Position numbers and translations under genes: made by a program
The notes under the pieces: model-generated
Database searches by the model: none
The model's input: the letters and a program-made list of their open reading frames with translations, nothing else
Told to the model about the DNA's origin: nothing
Assembly: GCA_031213475.1 (NCBI GenBank)
Contig: JARUPZ010000026.1
Coordinates: forward strand, 62,001 to 126,000
Source: Nereocystis luetkeana
Lineage: Eukaryota; Sar; Phaeophyceae; Laminariales; Laminariaceae
Reading direction: 5' to 3'
DNA length: 64,000 nt
Shown: piece after piece, positions 44,601 through 57,000 of the stretch
Numbering within the stretch: the stretch's first letter is position 1
Layout of the letters: every line of letters begins with the position of its first letter

Positions 44601-47600
44601 ACAGTAGAAAGAGACGATGTATATCGGCAGGAATTCAACAGTATTTACAGTAGTGCAAAATCCTAGTTTACGAGAAGAAAATGCCCTCGACGCACGAAAA
44701 GGAAACACCCATCAACATAACTAAACTAACCCGCAATCAAGACTCCTGTGCGAAATCCTTAGTCCCAAGCGATAGAGACAGGGACACCATCAACGCTCCA
44801 TAGATGAGACAACCGCGAGCAATAAACATATATCGGAGGGTAAATCTACAAACAAAACAGTCTCGTGGGTGCAAAGCCTAAAGAGGAATGTTTTGGAAGC
44901 CGTACCTGTATGTTTGGAAGCTCAGGTCCTCGCCCTGACTCCAGTTGTCCATGTACATGCAGTATGCCTCAGGGGTCCCTTCGACGAGGCAGTCATACAC
45001 ATCCGTAATGGCCACCTATACCGCACCGTTCCAGAAACAGAAAAGGTACCTTTTAAGATCGGTAACGGTGCCGTGAAGGTATAGTGAAGGTACAGCGACC
45101 CCACAGTGAAGGTACAGGAAAGGAAGAACGGCTGGTGTACAGCTAAGACACAGTTAAGAGAGAGCGTGGAAGGTGCAGCAAAGGTACAGCTGAGGTGCAG
45201 CGAGAGCACAGCAGAGGCAGAGCGAACGTACGGCAACGGTATAATAAAGGTACAGCGACGGTACATTAAAGGTATGTCACAGCGAAGGCACGTTTACAGC
45301 AAAGGTACAGCAACGGTAAAGCTAACGTATATGGAGGTATACTCAAGGTACGCTGAGTGTGCATTAAAGGTACTTTGAACACTCGCAGAAAGCAGAGCAA
45401 AGGAAAAGCGGAGGAACAGCAAAAGTGTAGCGGAGGTACTATGCAACCGGGCAAGGCTGTTCACTTTCGGCATGAGGACTCCGCTCACTTGCAGCTGGTG
45501 GTAGGACTTCGAGGGGAGCTGGTCCATGCCGCACATCACAGACCTCAACCGAAATCTCAGCTCCTCAGGAGAAATGCCTTCCTGGGGACAGAACTCCTGC
45601 AGGGCGAAACGCCTGACCTCGGTGGTGGTACTGAGCCCGAGAGACCCCTCAAGGAACCTCACCTCTGGGGGTACAGCCTGTCAGTAGTCAGTAGTCAGTA
45701 GTCAGTAGTCAGTAGTCAGTAGTCTGTAGTCAGTAGTCAGTAGTCAGTAGTCTGTAGTCTGTAACGGGTCAGCCACCGAGGTGCGCGGTCGGGAGTGGCG
45801 TACCAATGAGTATTGCAAGCTGCCTATAAGTCGCCGACAATGAATAGTTGACCAGGTCGACTAGTTGCTAATGTAGCAAATTGGCTAGGTGTTACAGGTA
45901 CTGTGGTTGGCTAGGTATTAAAGTTAGTTGAGTTAGGGGGTTTGTAGCTCGCGGGCGAGTTTTGTGGCTCGGCGTGTGGTTTTTCCGTGATGGTAATGTA
46001 AGTCAGTTGATTGGCTTATACCGCCACCCGCACTACAAGCACAGTAAGTAAAGTACAGTAGCCGTCCAAGGCAATAGTATGAAGCCCACTCAAAGCCCCG
46101 AAATTTGGGCTCCGACAAAAAGAAGAAGAAAAAGTTTGCTTGCTTTCATATGATAGTGATAGCAACTGAGGTAGACTCAGGGGGGTATATAGGGGGATAT
46201 ACTGGTATACGCTTTTGGGGCCGATGGTGGGTTCTGACTGTTCTCTATTATAGTATTCATAATATTAGTATGTATTACTATGTAATACATGTACTACTAC
46301 GTATTACTACAGTATGTATTGCCATGTACTACTACAGTATGTACTACTATATAATAATAATATGTAATACCAGGTAAGTACTACTATTCGTAAGTTCGTA
46401 CGATGTACTATTAGTAGTATGTATTACTACTGCTTGTGCCCCCCTCCCCCCGTGATAAGCTGCTCGCTGAAAACCCGACATGCTCCGTCCCGGCATTGTA
46501 GGGATGCGAGGGTCTATGGTCATACGACTACAGCTGTGCATGAGATCGAGTACATCTCTCCTATCTATTAATAGTACACCCCCCCCCCCCCGTGTAGTAG
46601 TACCTTATTAATAGTACACTCAACCAACTTAGCTACAGGCCTTGCAATCACGCAATGCGCATTACTATTAATATTACTATTAATATTACTAATAGTAGTA
46701 CTATTTTTATTGGTATTAGTATTAGTGCGTACGGCCAACCCCTCTAGGACCTCTTTGATAACGACCAAAACAATGGTTGATGCCTTTGCTACTGTCAACC
46801 GCCTGGCAGCAGCAGCGGCATCACATTGCGCCCGCGCCGCATGACTCGTCTCATCAACCATAGTACTACCAACAGCGTAGCTCGGACTCCCCCAATTGCT
46901 GCAGTGGTCTTTGCTGTGATGGTCACCTTCTACAATATCTTGTACTATCTCCAACCCTAACCCTAATACCTGCATCAGTTTTTCGTTGCTACCGAAAGAG
47001 AGGCCCATCGCCTGCACACTGCCGGTGATCGCGGCCGTTCGCTCCTCGTCCAGTCCTTCCGTGGGGTTGGGCATGGTCCGGAAGATGTCGTGCAGCCCCA
47101 CCTCTTGCTGCCGCATCTCCCTGACAACAGCAGCAGCAGCAGCAGCAAGGCGGTGCCAACCGAAGGTGTCGGTTAAGGTCAAAAAAATAGTGTTGACTCG
47201 TCAAGGCCTCTATAGACGCAATGTTCTAGATGTAGTGAGGGAGTTCCAGGAGGGATGTCTGTCAAGGGGCATGAGGGCCGTCAAGGTCTCTAGGCGTCAT
47301 ATACAGGTTGTAGTGGGGGGAGTTCCATGAGGAACGTCCGTCAAAGGGAAAGAGTACCGTCAAGCCCTACTTTACACGTAACACACTACTGTAGCGTTGG
47401 TGGGGAGGGGAGAGTTCCATGAAGGATGTCCGTCAGGGGGAAAGAGTACCGTCAAGGTCTCTTTAGACGTGCAGTAGTAAACAAATTTTAGCAGTAGGGG
47501 TATGATAGCGTGTCATTTTTATGAGGCTCCAAACGCGAGGTCTATACTTCACTCAATATATCCCCACCAGACTTTCACAAAAAAATGTACGCTAATTCCG

Positions 47601-50600
47601 ATACACAAGGGAATGCTCTATTGAATAGCCCTATGTTTGCTCCCTTAAGGTCTGTTTCTAGACACGTTAAGGTCTGTTTCTAGACTAGACAGACTAAGGC
47701 CCGTTTCTAGACGGGTTAAGGTCTCCTACACAGGTGAGGGTTTGTTTGTAGACAGGTTACGGTCCGTTTCTAGACAGGTTGAGGTCTCCTTCAGGAATCA
47801 TTAAGGTCTCCTTGTAGACAGGCGTACTACCGGAGGGGTGGTCCACTTAGTAAACAGCTGACTTTCGGGCCCCAAGGAAAACGAAAGCGCAAAGGTATCG
47901 CATGGCCTACGGTACGTATATAACGGGGGGAAAGTAAAACACAAATGGTGTTGCAACGATATATATACATTGGGTAGTTCCTGAGGTGCAACGGTTGGGG
48001 AGCCCCTATCGCAGCACGCCTCCGCAGTATACTGGTACTAGTTTTAGAGGGGGAGGTCCATGAGGGGTATCCGTCAAGGGGCGAGAGTATCGTCAACATA
48101 GCATCATCTTTGGTGCCTACAGATGTACAGACACGACGACAATGTCAACATCAACATCAACACCAGCAACATAACAGCAATAGCAGCAGCTACGGCAGCA
48201 GCGACTAACCAACTGCCTGACTACTAGACCAACAAAGTGAACACAGTGTATGCCTCTTTACCCAACTACCTAAACCATCAGACAACATAACAGCCTCAAC
48301 GAGCGAACCACACGAACCGACTGGACTGACTAACCTGAGGCGAAGCTCCCACTCCGCGACGCAAGCCTTGAGCACGACCCATGTCGCGGCCGCGTCAGCC
48401 CCGTCGTGTCCCGCGTACTCCTCGCACACCGTGCTCCCCATGCATGGTGCGAGTCTGTTCTCTGCGAACATTACCGCCTACACAAGCATGCAAACACACA
48501 AACATGCAACACATAAGCGCGCACGCAGATGACCAATAGCCAAATGGAGGGGGTGCGTCTACTATTAGGGGGGGGCATAATAAATACCTGGTAGGACCTA
48601 CGTTACACACAAAAAATACATATTTCGCTATTGTTACTGTCAATATCTGATCCTAACCCTAACCCTAACCCTAACCCTAACCCTACTGTGGTCACGCGTA
48701 CTACTGTAGTAACGGCTGCGAACACCACCGCCTACACCTTTCGAAGCGATGAAGGCATTCAAACACAAGCACGCACGCAAACTAACAATATTCCAAACCT
48801 CGGATAGCCTCACGTCAACCAAGGGTGGTACCTTTACTGCTGCATACGACGTACACCGGGAGAGTTGTAGATGATTGTGTGTGAGGTACAGTGTGGCAAA
48901 CAACAACAACAACAACAACAAGAGCAGCTACTGCATGGACATTATAAATACGACTACACCAACCCGTGGTTGATGTTTGCTGCTGGTACTGCTGGTTGGT
49001 GCTGCTGCCACTGCTGGGTGATGTTTGCTGGCTGGTACCGCAGCCTGGTCCTTCCGGTGTGGTTGCTATTAATGCTGCTGGGTTAGGCTGCTGCTGTTTG
49101 ATGTTGAAATGTAGTTTTCCACTTTGGTATGCACGTATCGTACTTGATCGCACTACGTACAGTACTATTGCTGTACTACTGCTGTGTGCTACTGCTGTGC
49201 TACTGCTGTGCTACTGCTATGCTACTGCTATGACATGTGTCATCTTCACCTTGCTTTGCTTCTACCCGACGACATCACTACACGATTCGTCCATCCTGAA
49301 GCTTACTGGTACACATCAGCTTCAGAGTACTAAAAGAACAGCCCTCCTCCCCGTCGCGCTCGCCGCACATGAGTATAGAGTATAGGGCATAGAGTATAGA
49401 GTATAGGGCATAGACTATAGGGCATAGAGTATAGAGTATAGGGCATAGACTATAGGGCATAGAGTATAGAGTATAGAGTATAGGGCATATAGAGTATAGA
49501 GTATAGGGTTAGGGTGAGACAAGGTGCGGGTGTGTGTGTGTGTTTGCGGGGGCGTGTTAATCCCGTGTGACGTTGGTTTGTAGGCTAATGTAGTTATGAG
49601 GGAAGGCGTCTATGAGTATGATACCGTTCCCACCGCGGAAAGAATCCTCACTAACACATATAGTACTGTATATACTACTGTATATAGTACTGTATATACT
49701 ACTGTATATAGTACTGTATATACTACTGTATATACTACTGTATATACTACTGTATATAGTACTGTATATAGTACTGTATATAGTACTGTATATAGTACTG
49801 TATATACTACTGTATATACTACTGTATATAGTACTGTATATACTACTGTATATAGTACTGTATATACTACTGTATATACTACTGTATATACTACTGTATA
49901 TAGTACTGTATATAGTACTGTATATAGTACTGTATATACTACTGTATATACTACTGTATATACTACTGTATACACTACTGTATATAGTACTGTATATAGT
50001 ACTGTATATACTACTGTATATACTACTGTATATACTACTGTATATACTACTGTATATAGTACTGTATATAGTACTGTATATAGTTCGACTCTTCTAGTAT
50101 CGGAAATAATCCTTACTACAGTAGTTCGACTCTTTTAGTATGGCACTCACACAACTGTACTTGGAGGGCCGTGACTGGAAGTCGCCGACCAACTAATGGC
50201 TGGCTAAAATATTTCTTACGCGTACCATCTATATGTTCCGGGTGGTATTTGGTTCGCAAGTGAAAAGGAGGTGGTGTGCCACAGCTCGTTAGTGCCGTTC
50301 CCTTGCGTACTGGTGCTTCACGCGGTACACCTATTATTTTGTAGTTGTTTTGTTTCACGTAAGAACTGTATCGCCAGTTTTTGTGACCACAGGCTAAATT
50401 TCAGGAAATTTGAGCTATCATGCGAGGACAGCATCATCATCATGACCATCGCTGAGTAGAAATTACAAAGTTGCATGACGTAGGAAACTGACCTGTCTAA
50501 ATGGCCCCGTGATGGTGTTCTCCGCTTTGGTGTAGCAGATCGCCGCCCCCTTCAACAACTTAGACCGGTCCCTGCAATTTGAGCACAAAAAAACAAACAA

Positions 50601-51034
50601 GAGATAGCAGCGTTAGTAGTGCATGCTGAAAATCAATGAAGATAATGTACATTGTGTGTGTGTTCTTCACATGAAACCGTTATTTCTACCCGTCGCCATC
50701 CAGCACAACCAGTGTCCGTGCCGATTCTTCAATCCTAAAGAGATACAAGCTCTGTGGTCACAAAAACCACGCCACAGAGATACACCGGTATCAAAGATTA
50801 TCCAGATCTCTCAGCACACGCCAGAACTCAACAAAGTGCATCGCAATGGACCAAAAAGTGATCCATCGGGGATAACAAAATGCATCGGAGTCACAGAAAT
50901 AAACTGCGCACCCGGGATGAAAAGCGCTAACAAACTCACAAATCAGGAGACCGCTGTGAAAGCCGTGTTACGCCCGCCCGCCCCCCCCTGACAACCAAAC
51001 GACTACGAATTAATACCAGGTATTAATATTAGTA

Positions 51035-51068
<34 letters not shown>

Positions 51069-54000
51069 CAAGTGCACCGAGATCACAAAACGAAACGAAC
51101 GCACCACTAAACCCAGATTACGACTAAAACCAGAGCCTTACAGCATACGGGGCAGTAGACCGGATGACCACGATCACAACACCACGCGAGTACAGGCACA
51201 GTAACCATAGCAATCATAGCAATCACAGCAATCACAGCAATCACAACAATCACAGCGATCACAGAAATCACAAAAATAATAGCACTCGCAGCCATCATAG
51301 CGATCACAGCAATCACAGCAGTCATGACAATCATAGCAATCGCAGCCGTCATAGCAAACATAGCGATCATGGCAATCGCAGCGATCATATTAATATTAGT
51401 AGCAGTGAAAGCAACCATAGCAAGCATAGCAATCACAACAAACCTAACGATCATAACAATCGCAACCATGATAGCAATCGCAGCCATCACAGCAATCACA
51501 GCAATCACAGCAATCTCAGCAATCGTAGCCATCATAGCAACTGCAGACATATATCACAGCAACTGCAGACATCGTGACAGCAGTCATAGCAACCATAGGA
51601 ATAATATCAACCGAAGCCACATACTTGTATGCTGTGTAAACATGGGGAATGCTGTGTAAACATGGGGAGATACCTGCCTTTAGATGTTTGGGTTCGTCGT
51701 GGGTCCTGATTACTATGTACTACTACAGCATGCCCCCCTAACCCAAAACAAAATTGATACGAAAATATACGAAGAACCGGACGATCCCTACACACGAGTG
51801 GCTCCCTTCGACGAACTTCGGAAGTGATTTTCCCGGCAATGGGGAAGGTGCAAACGCTGACGATAGCGAAAGAACACTCTATGGAAAGGCATCGTCGAGA
51901 TGATCCCAAAACCACCACATGCGGTGCGTGTCCCCCCCCTGCGCCCCTGCTTTCGAATACCTCGACTATACCATGACGTTCTTCGTAGGAGGTGCGATAA
52001 GAGGGGTGTTATTTTATCGCACGGGTGATAGTGTCATAGTCTTATAGTGTTATACGGAGGGTGGTGTTATTTTATCACACGGGTGATAGTGTCATAGTCT
52101 CATAGTGTTATACGGGAGGTGCGATAAGAGGGGGTGTTATTTTATCACACGGGTGATACTGGCATAGTCTACTAGTGATATACGCGGTACGTACACCAGC
52201 GAGACGCCGCGACGACCGCAAACCCCTGGAGGCGAAAACGCCTGACCAACTCACACGTCTCCCTCGCTCATGGCCTTGAGCATGAGGGAAGTGATCGCGT
52301 TCAGCCCCCGGTTTCCAGCGTGCAGGCGATTGGCCAGCAAGAAATCCTTCAGCTCCGGCAGCGGCCTTATCTTTGCCCCGTTCCAAGGTTCGTCTACCGG
52401 CAGAAGCCCCTGCAGAAGGAAAGAGAGGGAAGGGTTAGGGGGTGGGGGAAACGAGCCCGAACGCGAAATAAAGGAGACACACTCGTCACTACCTGGTATG
52501 TCGGAATTCAAAACAATCTACCAGGTATCAATTCAGTAGCAGCTTGGAAGAAAAAGTTTCGTCAAAAATATAAAATCTCTACATATGACGCACAGCTTTT
52601 TCTTCCGTTTTTCTTCAGTTTTTTCGTTGGTTTTTAGTTTACCCTCGCCCCCTGTACGCTCTATGGGGCTTGAAAAAGTAGGGTGTGGACGTTTTTTTGT
52701 TGTAGTTGTCGTGTACCCGTGCCAGCACACCATGTAGCCTTGCCATCAAAAAAAAATACTGTGTTTTATAGGTGGGGCGGAGGAGGGCGAGAGTGGAGAA
52801 GGTGGGGGGGGGGACAAGCGGAGGAGAACAAAATCACATGATAGCATGACGGGTGGGGAGGGGAGGGGAGGGGAGGAGAAAAACTAAATCATATCACGGC
52901 ATGACATCATCACAGAACCACGCCACAGCACCGGGAATTTAGGCGTTTGTATTTCAATCAGGCGGCGCGGGGATAGGGGGCGGGGGTGATCCAACGCAAT
53001 TTACATACCATGACTACCTACAGTCGACACGGCCGCAGGTATCGACGCAGCTCAGTAAACTAATGACCATCACAAACAACCAAGGGAGTAAGGAGGGGGG
53101 AGGGGCGCGGACATGCAACACGCTTGTCTCGTTTTCTTTTCATCCCATACTACCCTCACCCCCCCTATCGTACGATGGGAAACACCGACAACAACATAAA
53201 TACGCAAAACAATATGGCTATATGCCTTCATACTGAAACTACACCAGTAGTATAGAACATGTTTACATCACACAACAAGCCGAGGTATAGCATATACCCT
53301 GGTATATGCTAAATAATACCAGATACCCTGATACCTGATATGGATAAGTCCCCATGTGTACTCTGATATGAGCACATACGGACATGAGCCACACCTTACA
53401 TCCTCCGCCAGAGCGGTAAGGCGAAAGCGAATGGGACTCCAACAATATTGCCTACTAGTGTATACTGTACTTTATTTACACTGTTCATGCACCACAGTTG
53501 GGGAGTGGGTCAATAGTAGCTCACTCCGATTAGTTCTGGACAAAAAAAAGTGATGATATGTGCCCCTATCCCTCATCGCAGCAAGCGTCCTCCCGATCAT
53601 GTACCCCGATATGTACTCACGATCATAGCTTGCGCGAAGTCGGATGGCTTGGGGCTGGCGCCGAGGTCGTACTGGGCACGAACGTTCGCGGCTGGCTTCG
53701 GGAATATGGCATCCATCTTAGCCACCGGGTCTTTAGGCATCACCACCGGGTTCATCGTCTCCAGGTCGATTGTGAGGTTATTGTCCCGGAGGTACCTTAG
53801 CATGTCTGTGCAGGAAGAGGGGGGGCGAGAAAGGGCGACCAGCCGGCAAGTTTTATGGGCTGGAAGGTAGTAGATAGTAGGTGTGGAGCAACAATAACGT
53901 TTATGAATCGCCATGTCTGTAGAGGAAGAGGGGGAACGAGGAGGGGGACAGGCTCGCATGTTTTGAGGGGTAGTCGGTAGTGCTTGGTAAATACCTACCA

Positions 54001-57000
54001 GGTACTTCGTACCAGGTACCTGGTATGTGTGAAGCAGCGGTAACAGTAACATCAACACCAGCGCCAAAGGTAACTTAGGGCTAGCGCTACAGCATACGTT
54101 GAAGCTGACGCTAATGCCAACGCTAGCGTTAACGCTAGAGCTAACACCAACTGTGAAGAACAACAACAACCACTCCAATACCAACATGAACACATTGCGG
54201 TAAACAGCGGCGAGCACAACAGAACCAGCACCAACAACAACGACGACAATAAAATTAGAACCAACCAAAAACATCCGATATCGACGGTGCTTCTGCACGT
54301 TTATGTATATACCAGGTACCAGGTACAAACTACAGCACAACGAAGAAAACATATTGATGCAGTGGGACTGACCTGCGGGCGACATTTCTCCGTCCTTCCC
54401 TCGCGCACCCTCGGTGGCCGCTACTTGCGGCTCCGGGTCTGAGAATTCCAGATCCGAGATGACCTGTTCAGGACAAGCATCGGGTATGTTTGGTCATGAG
54501 GGTCATCGCCACGTCTCAGGTCAGTACCGGGTGCTACCCAGGCACCGGCTATTTCGTCAAGCACCGGATATTGGGTAGTGGTCAGACATCGGGTATTGGT
54601 CAAGCAACGGATATTGGGTACCGGTCAAACATCGGGTATTGGCCAGGCACCGGGTATTGACCAAGCATCTGGTATTGGTCAAGCAGCGGACAAGCACCAA
54701 TGCAATGGCCAAGCACCAGCACCAAGCACCAGGTACTAGTGAGGCCACGGGTATTGGGCAAGTCGAGCACCGTGTATTAGCCAAGCATCGGGTACTAGTC
54801 AAGTAGCGGACAAGCCCCGAGCACTGGCCAAGCACAGGGTATTGGCCAAGCAATGGGCATTGACCGAACACTTGGTATTGACCAAGCACCGGGCTTTGGT
54901 CAAGCACCCAGTCTCGAGTACCAGGTATGGATCAAGCATCAGGCAGTATTGGCCTTTCACCCGGTATTTGGTGAGACATCGGGTGTTACTCAAGCAGCGA
55001 GTACTAGCCAAACACCGGGTATTGACCAAACACCGAGTTCTGGCCTGGTTACCAAAGGCTAGGCAAACAATCGGTGATACTGTAGGTTTATTCCAAGCCC
55101 CGGGTAATGGCCAAGTACCGAAAATAATCAAGCACCTGGTATTCGTCAAGCACCTGATGTTGCCCAAACATCCTGGGTTCTGATTACTTCACCAGGTATT
55201 ACTATGCCCTATATATCGTAATAGTAATAGACGGTAGGTGAGACCAAAAAGTAAACCTCGAAGAAATACGACCACACTGGCCGGATATATCACTCCCGTT
55301 TGGAGCTGTATCGATTTCGTTATCGTAAGGTGAATATCAAACGTGGGCTATATTTCCGTCGAGAGTTGGAATTGTTCTGGTTGCGTTCTCTGTGCGAGGT
55401 CTCCAAAGGACTAGTCTCCTTTCGGTCTATGCAATATCTCAATCTCGTAGTGTGTGCCCGTGACCACAAAGCATGCATGACGCTCGTACAACTTACCAGG
55501 TACAACTTACAGCAGCAACAGGAATCAGTACGGACACTATGATCAACAAAAGATGTGCTGGATGTCGATCGGTAGCGGTAAAATGTGAAGAACGCAGACA
55601 CACACACCGCAACGGATCTTGGCAACACCGTTGACTGCGCCACTACTATTACTACTACTGTATTCGTACACAAAGAGGTATCATTACTGCTGTTGCTGTA
55701 CTTGTGTAGCAGTAGCGGTACTGGTGTGCTATACTGCTGTGCCTGTTACTGCTGGTGTAACCGGTGCTGGCTGCTACAGCCGTAGCGTACAGGTACTCTG
55801 TACGGGTAAAAACAACCATATACCAGGGCATCATATCATATCATATCATACCATGTACTATGTACTGTAGTACCTCTCTCGCCGCAAGTATAAGGGCCGC
55901 TTTATCTATATATTAATGCACAAAATATCCTTATATTACCGGCCAGAGTGCTATATGACACGGGTACTCGTATAATATACCATGGTACCGGGTATACGAG
56001 TACGCAGGGTATATACATACCTGTGAGTAACACGAACAACGTGCACATGAGGCAACGGTGTAAGTATGATACTCATATACGAGTATCAGCAGGCATATGT
56101 ACTTGTCTTTCTATGCAAGAAACGTGATTATCTGTCTCGCCTCCCTCACCATCTCGTGATCAGTGTTTCCACCGACAGGAACCCCCGTGGCCAACGCGTC
56201 GAACCCCGCCCCCCCCTTTGCCCCCGGAGGAGAAGCCTTCGCAGGTCGAGCTGCCTGCGCCTGACCTTGCCCCTGGCTCTGCCCCTGTGGCTCTGTCCCC
56301 TGCTTCCTGTTCAACCCCTTCTGCATAGGTCTAGGCTGTGGCGGCGCTGCCCCGAACCCTTTCGCCCCCCCTGCATCCCCACCTCCACCCCCTGCTGCCG
56401 CGGCGGGCACCGGTGCCTTCGGCGTTCCGTTAACGGCGGCCTCCGAGATCGGCAGCGGCGCTGGTGCGCTCGCTGTCGTCGTCGCTACCACTGCCTCCTC
56501 CCCATCCGCTCTGTTGGTGATCGCTACTCCTGCTGCATTCCCTCTTGGTGTTGCGTCGTCATGTTCAGCTACTGCTGTTGCTGACGATGCTACTGCTGCT
56601 GCTGCTGCTGCGCCGTCTGTTGCGCCACCCACGCCACCCCCCCCCGCACCAGCAGCAGCACCTGCACCCGCACTAGCAGCAGCAGCTTTCTTTTTCGAAG
56701 CCGCCGCCGCCGCCGCCGCTTTCTTCTTGCCCCCGCCCTTCTTCTTGCCCATTGCTAGAGCTGTCCGAGCACGCCCGGTCCCTGCTGCTGTTGCTGTGTC
56801 GCGTTGAGAGGGGTTGCTGCCACGCGTAGGCGGCTGTTGTCGGCTGCGGAACGCGCTGCTGGTTGCGGCGGAGGAGCGAGCTGCGACGCCTCCACCACGC
56901 CGCGTTCCCCCCGGGGTACCAATCGGTCCTAAGAACGATCTAGCGGGCCTGGCCGTCAAGGCAACGACGGCCAGAGCACTCATGACGCGGAAGGAAGGCA

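Noticed and set aside
49596-50138. Long open frames on both strands (180 and 161 codons plus, 121 codons minus) with YILLYIVLYI-like text.
   Set aside because: They are created by a 12-bp tandem repeat whose period is a multiple of three; all frames without stops in the unit stay open. The array lies in an intron.
51190-51560. A CRISPR-like array because of regular short repeats.
   Set aside because: The repeats are contiguous 9-mers without spacers, in a eukaryotic intron.
51107-51577. Open frames with SNHSNH and AIAVIAV text, which could pass for a His-rich or membrane protein.
   Set aside because: Product of the 9-bp AGCAATCAC array; open on both strands, inside intron 4 of a well-supported gene.
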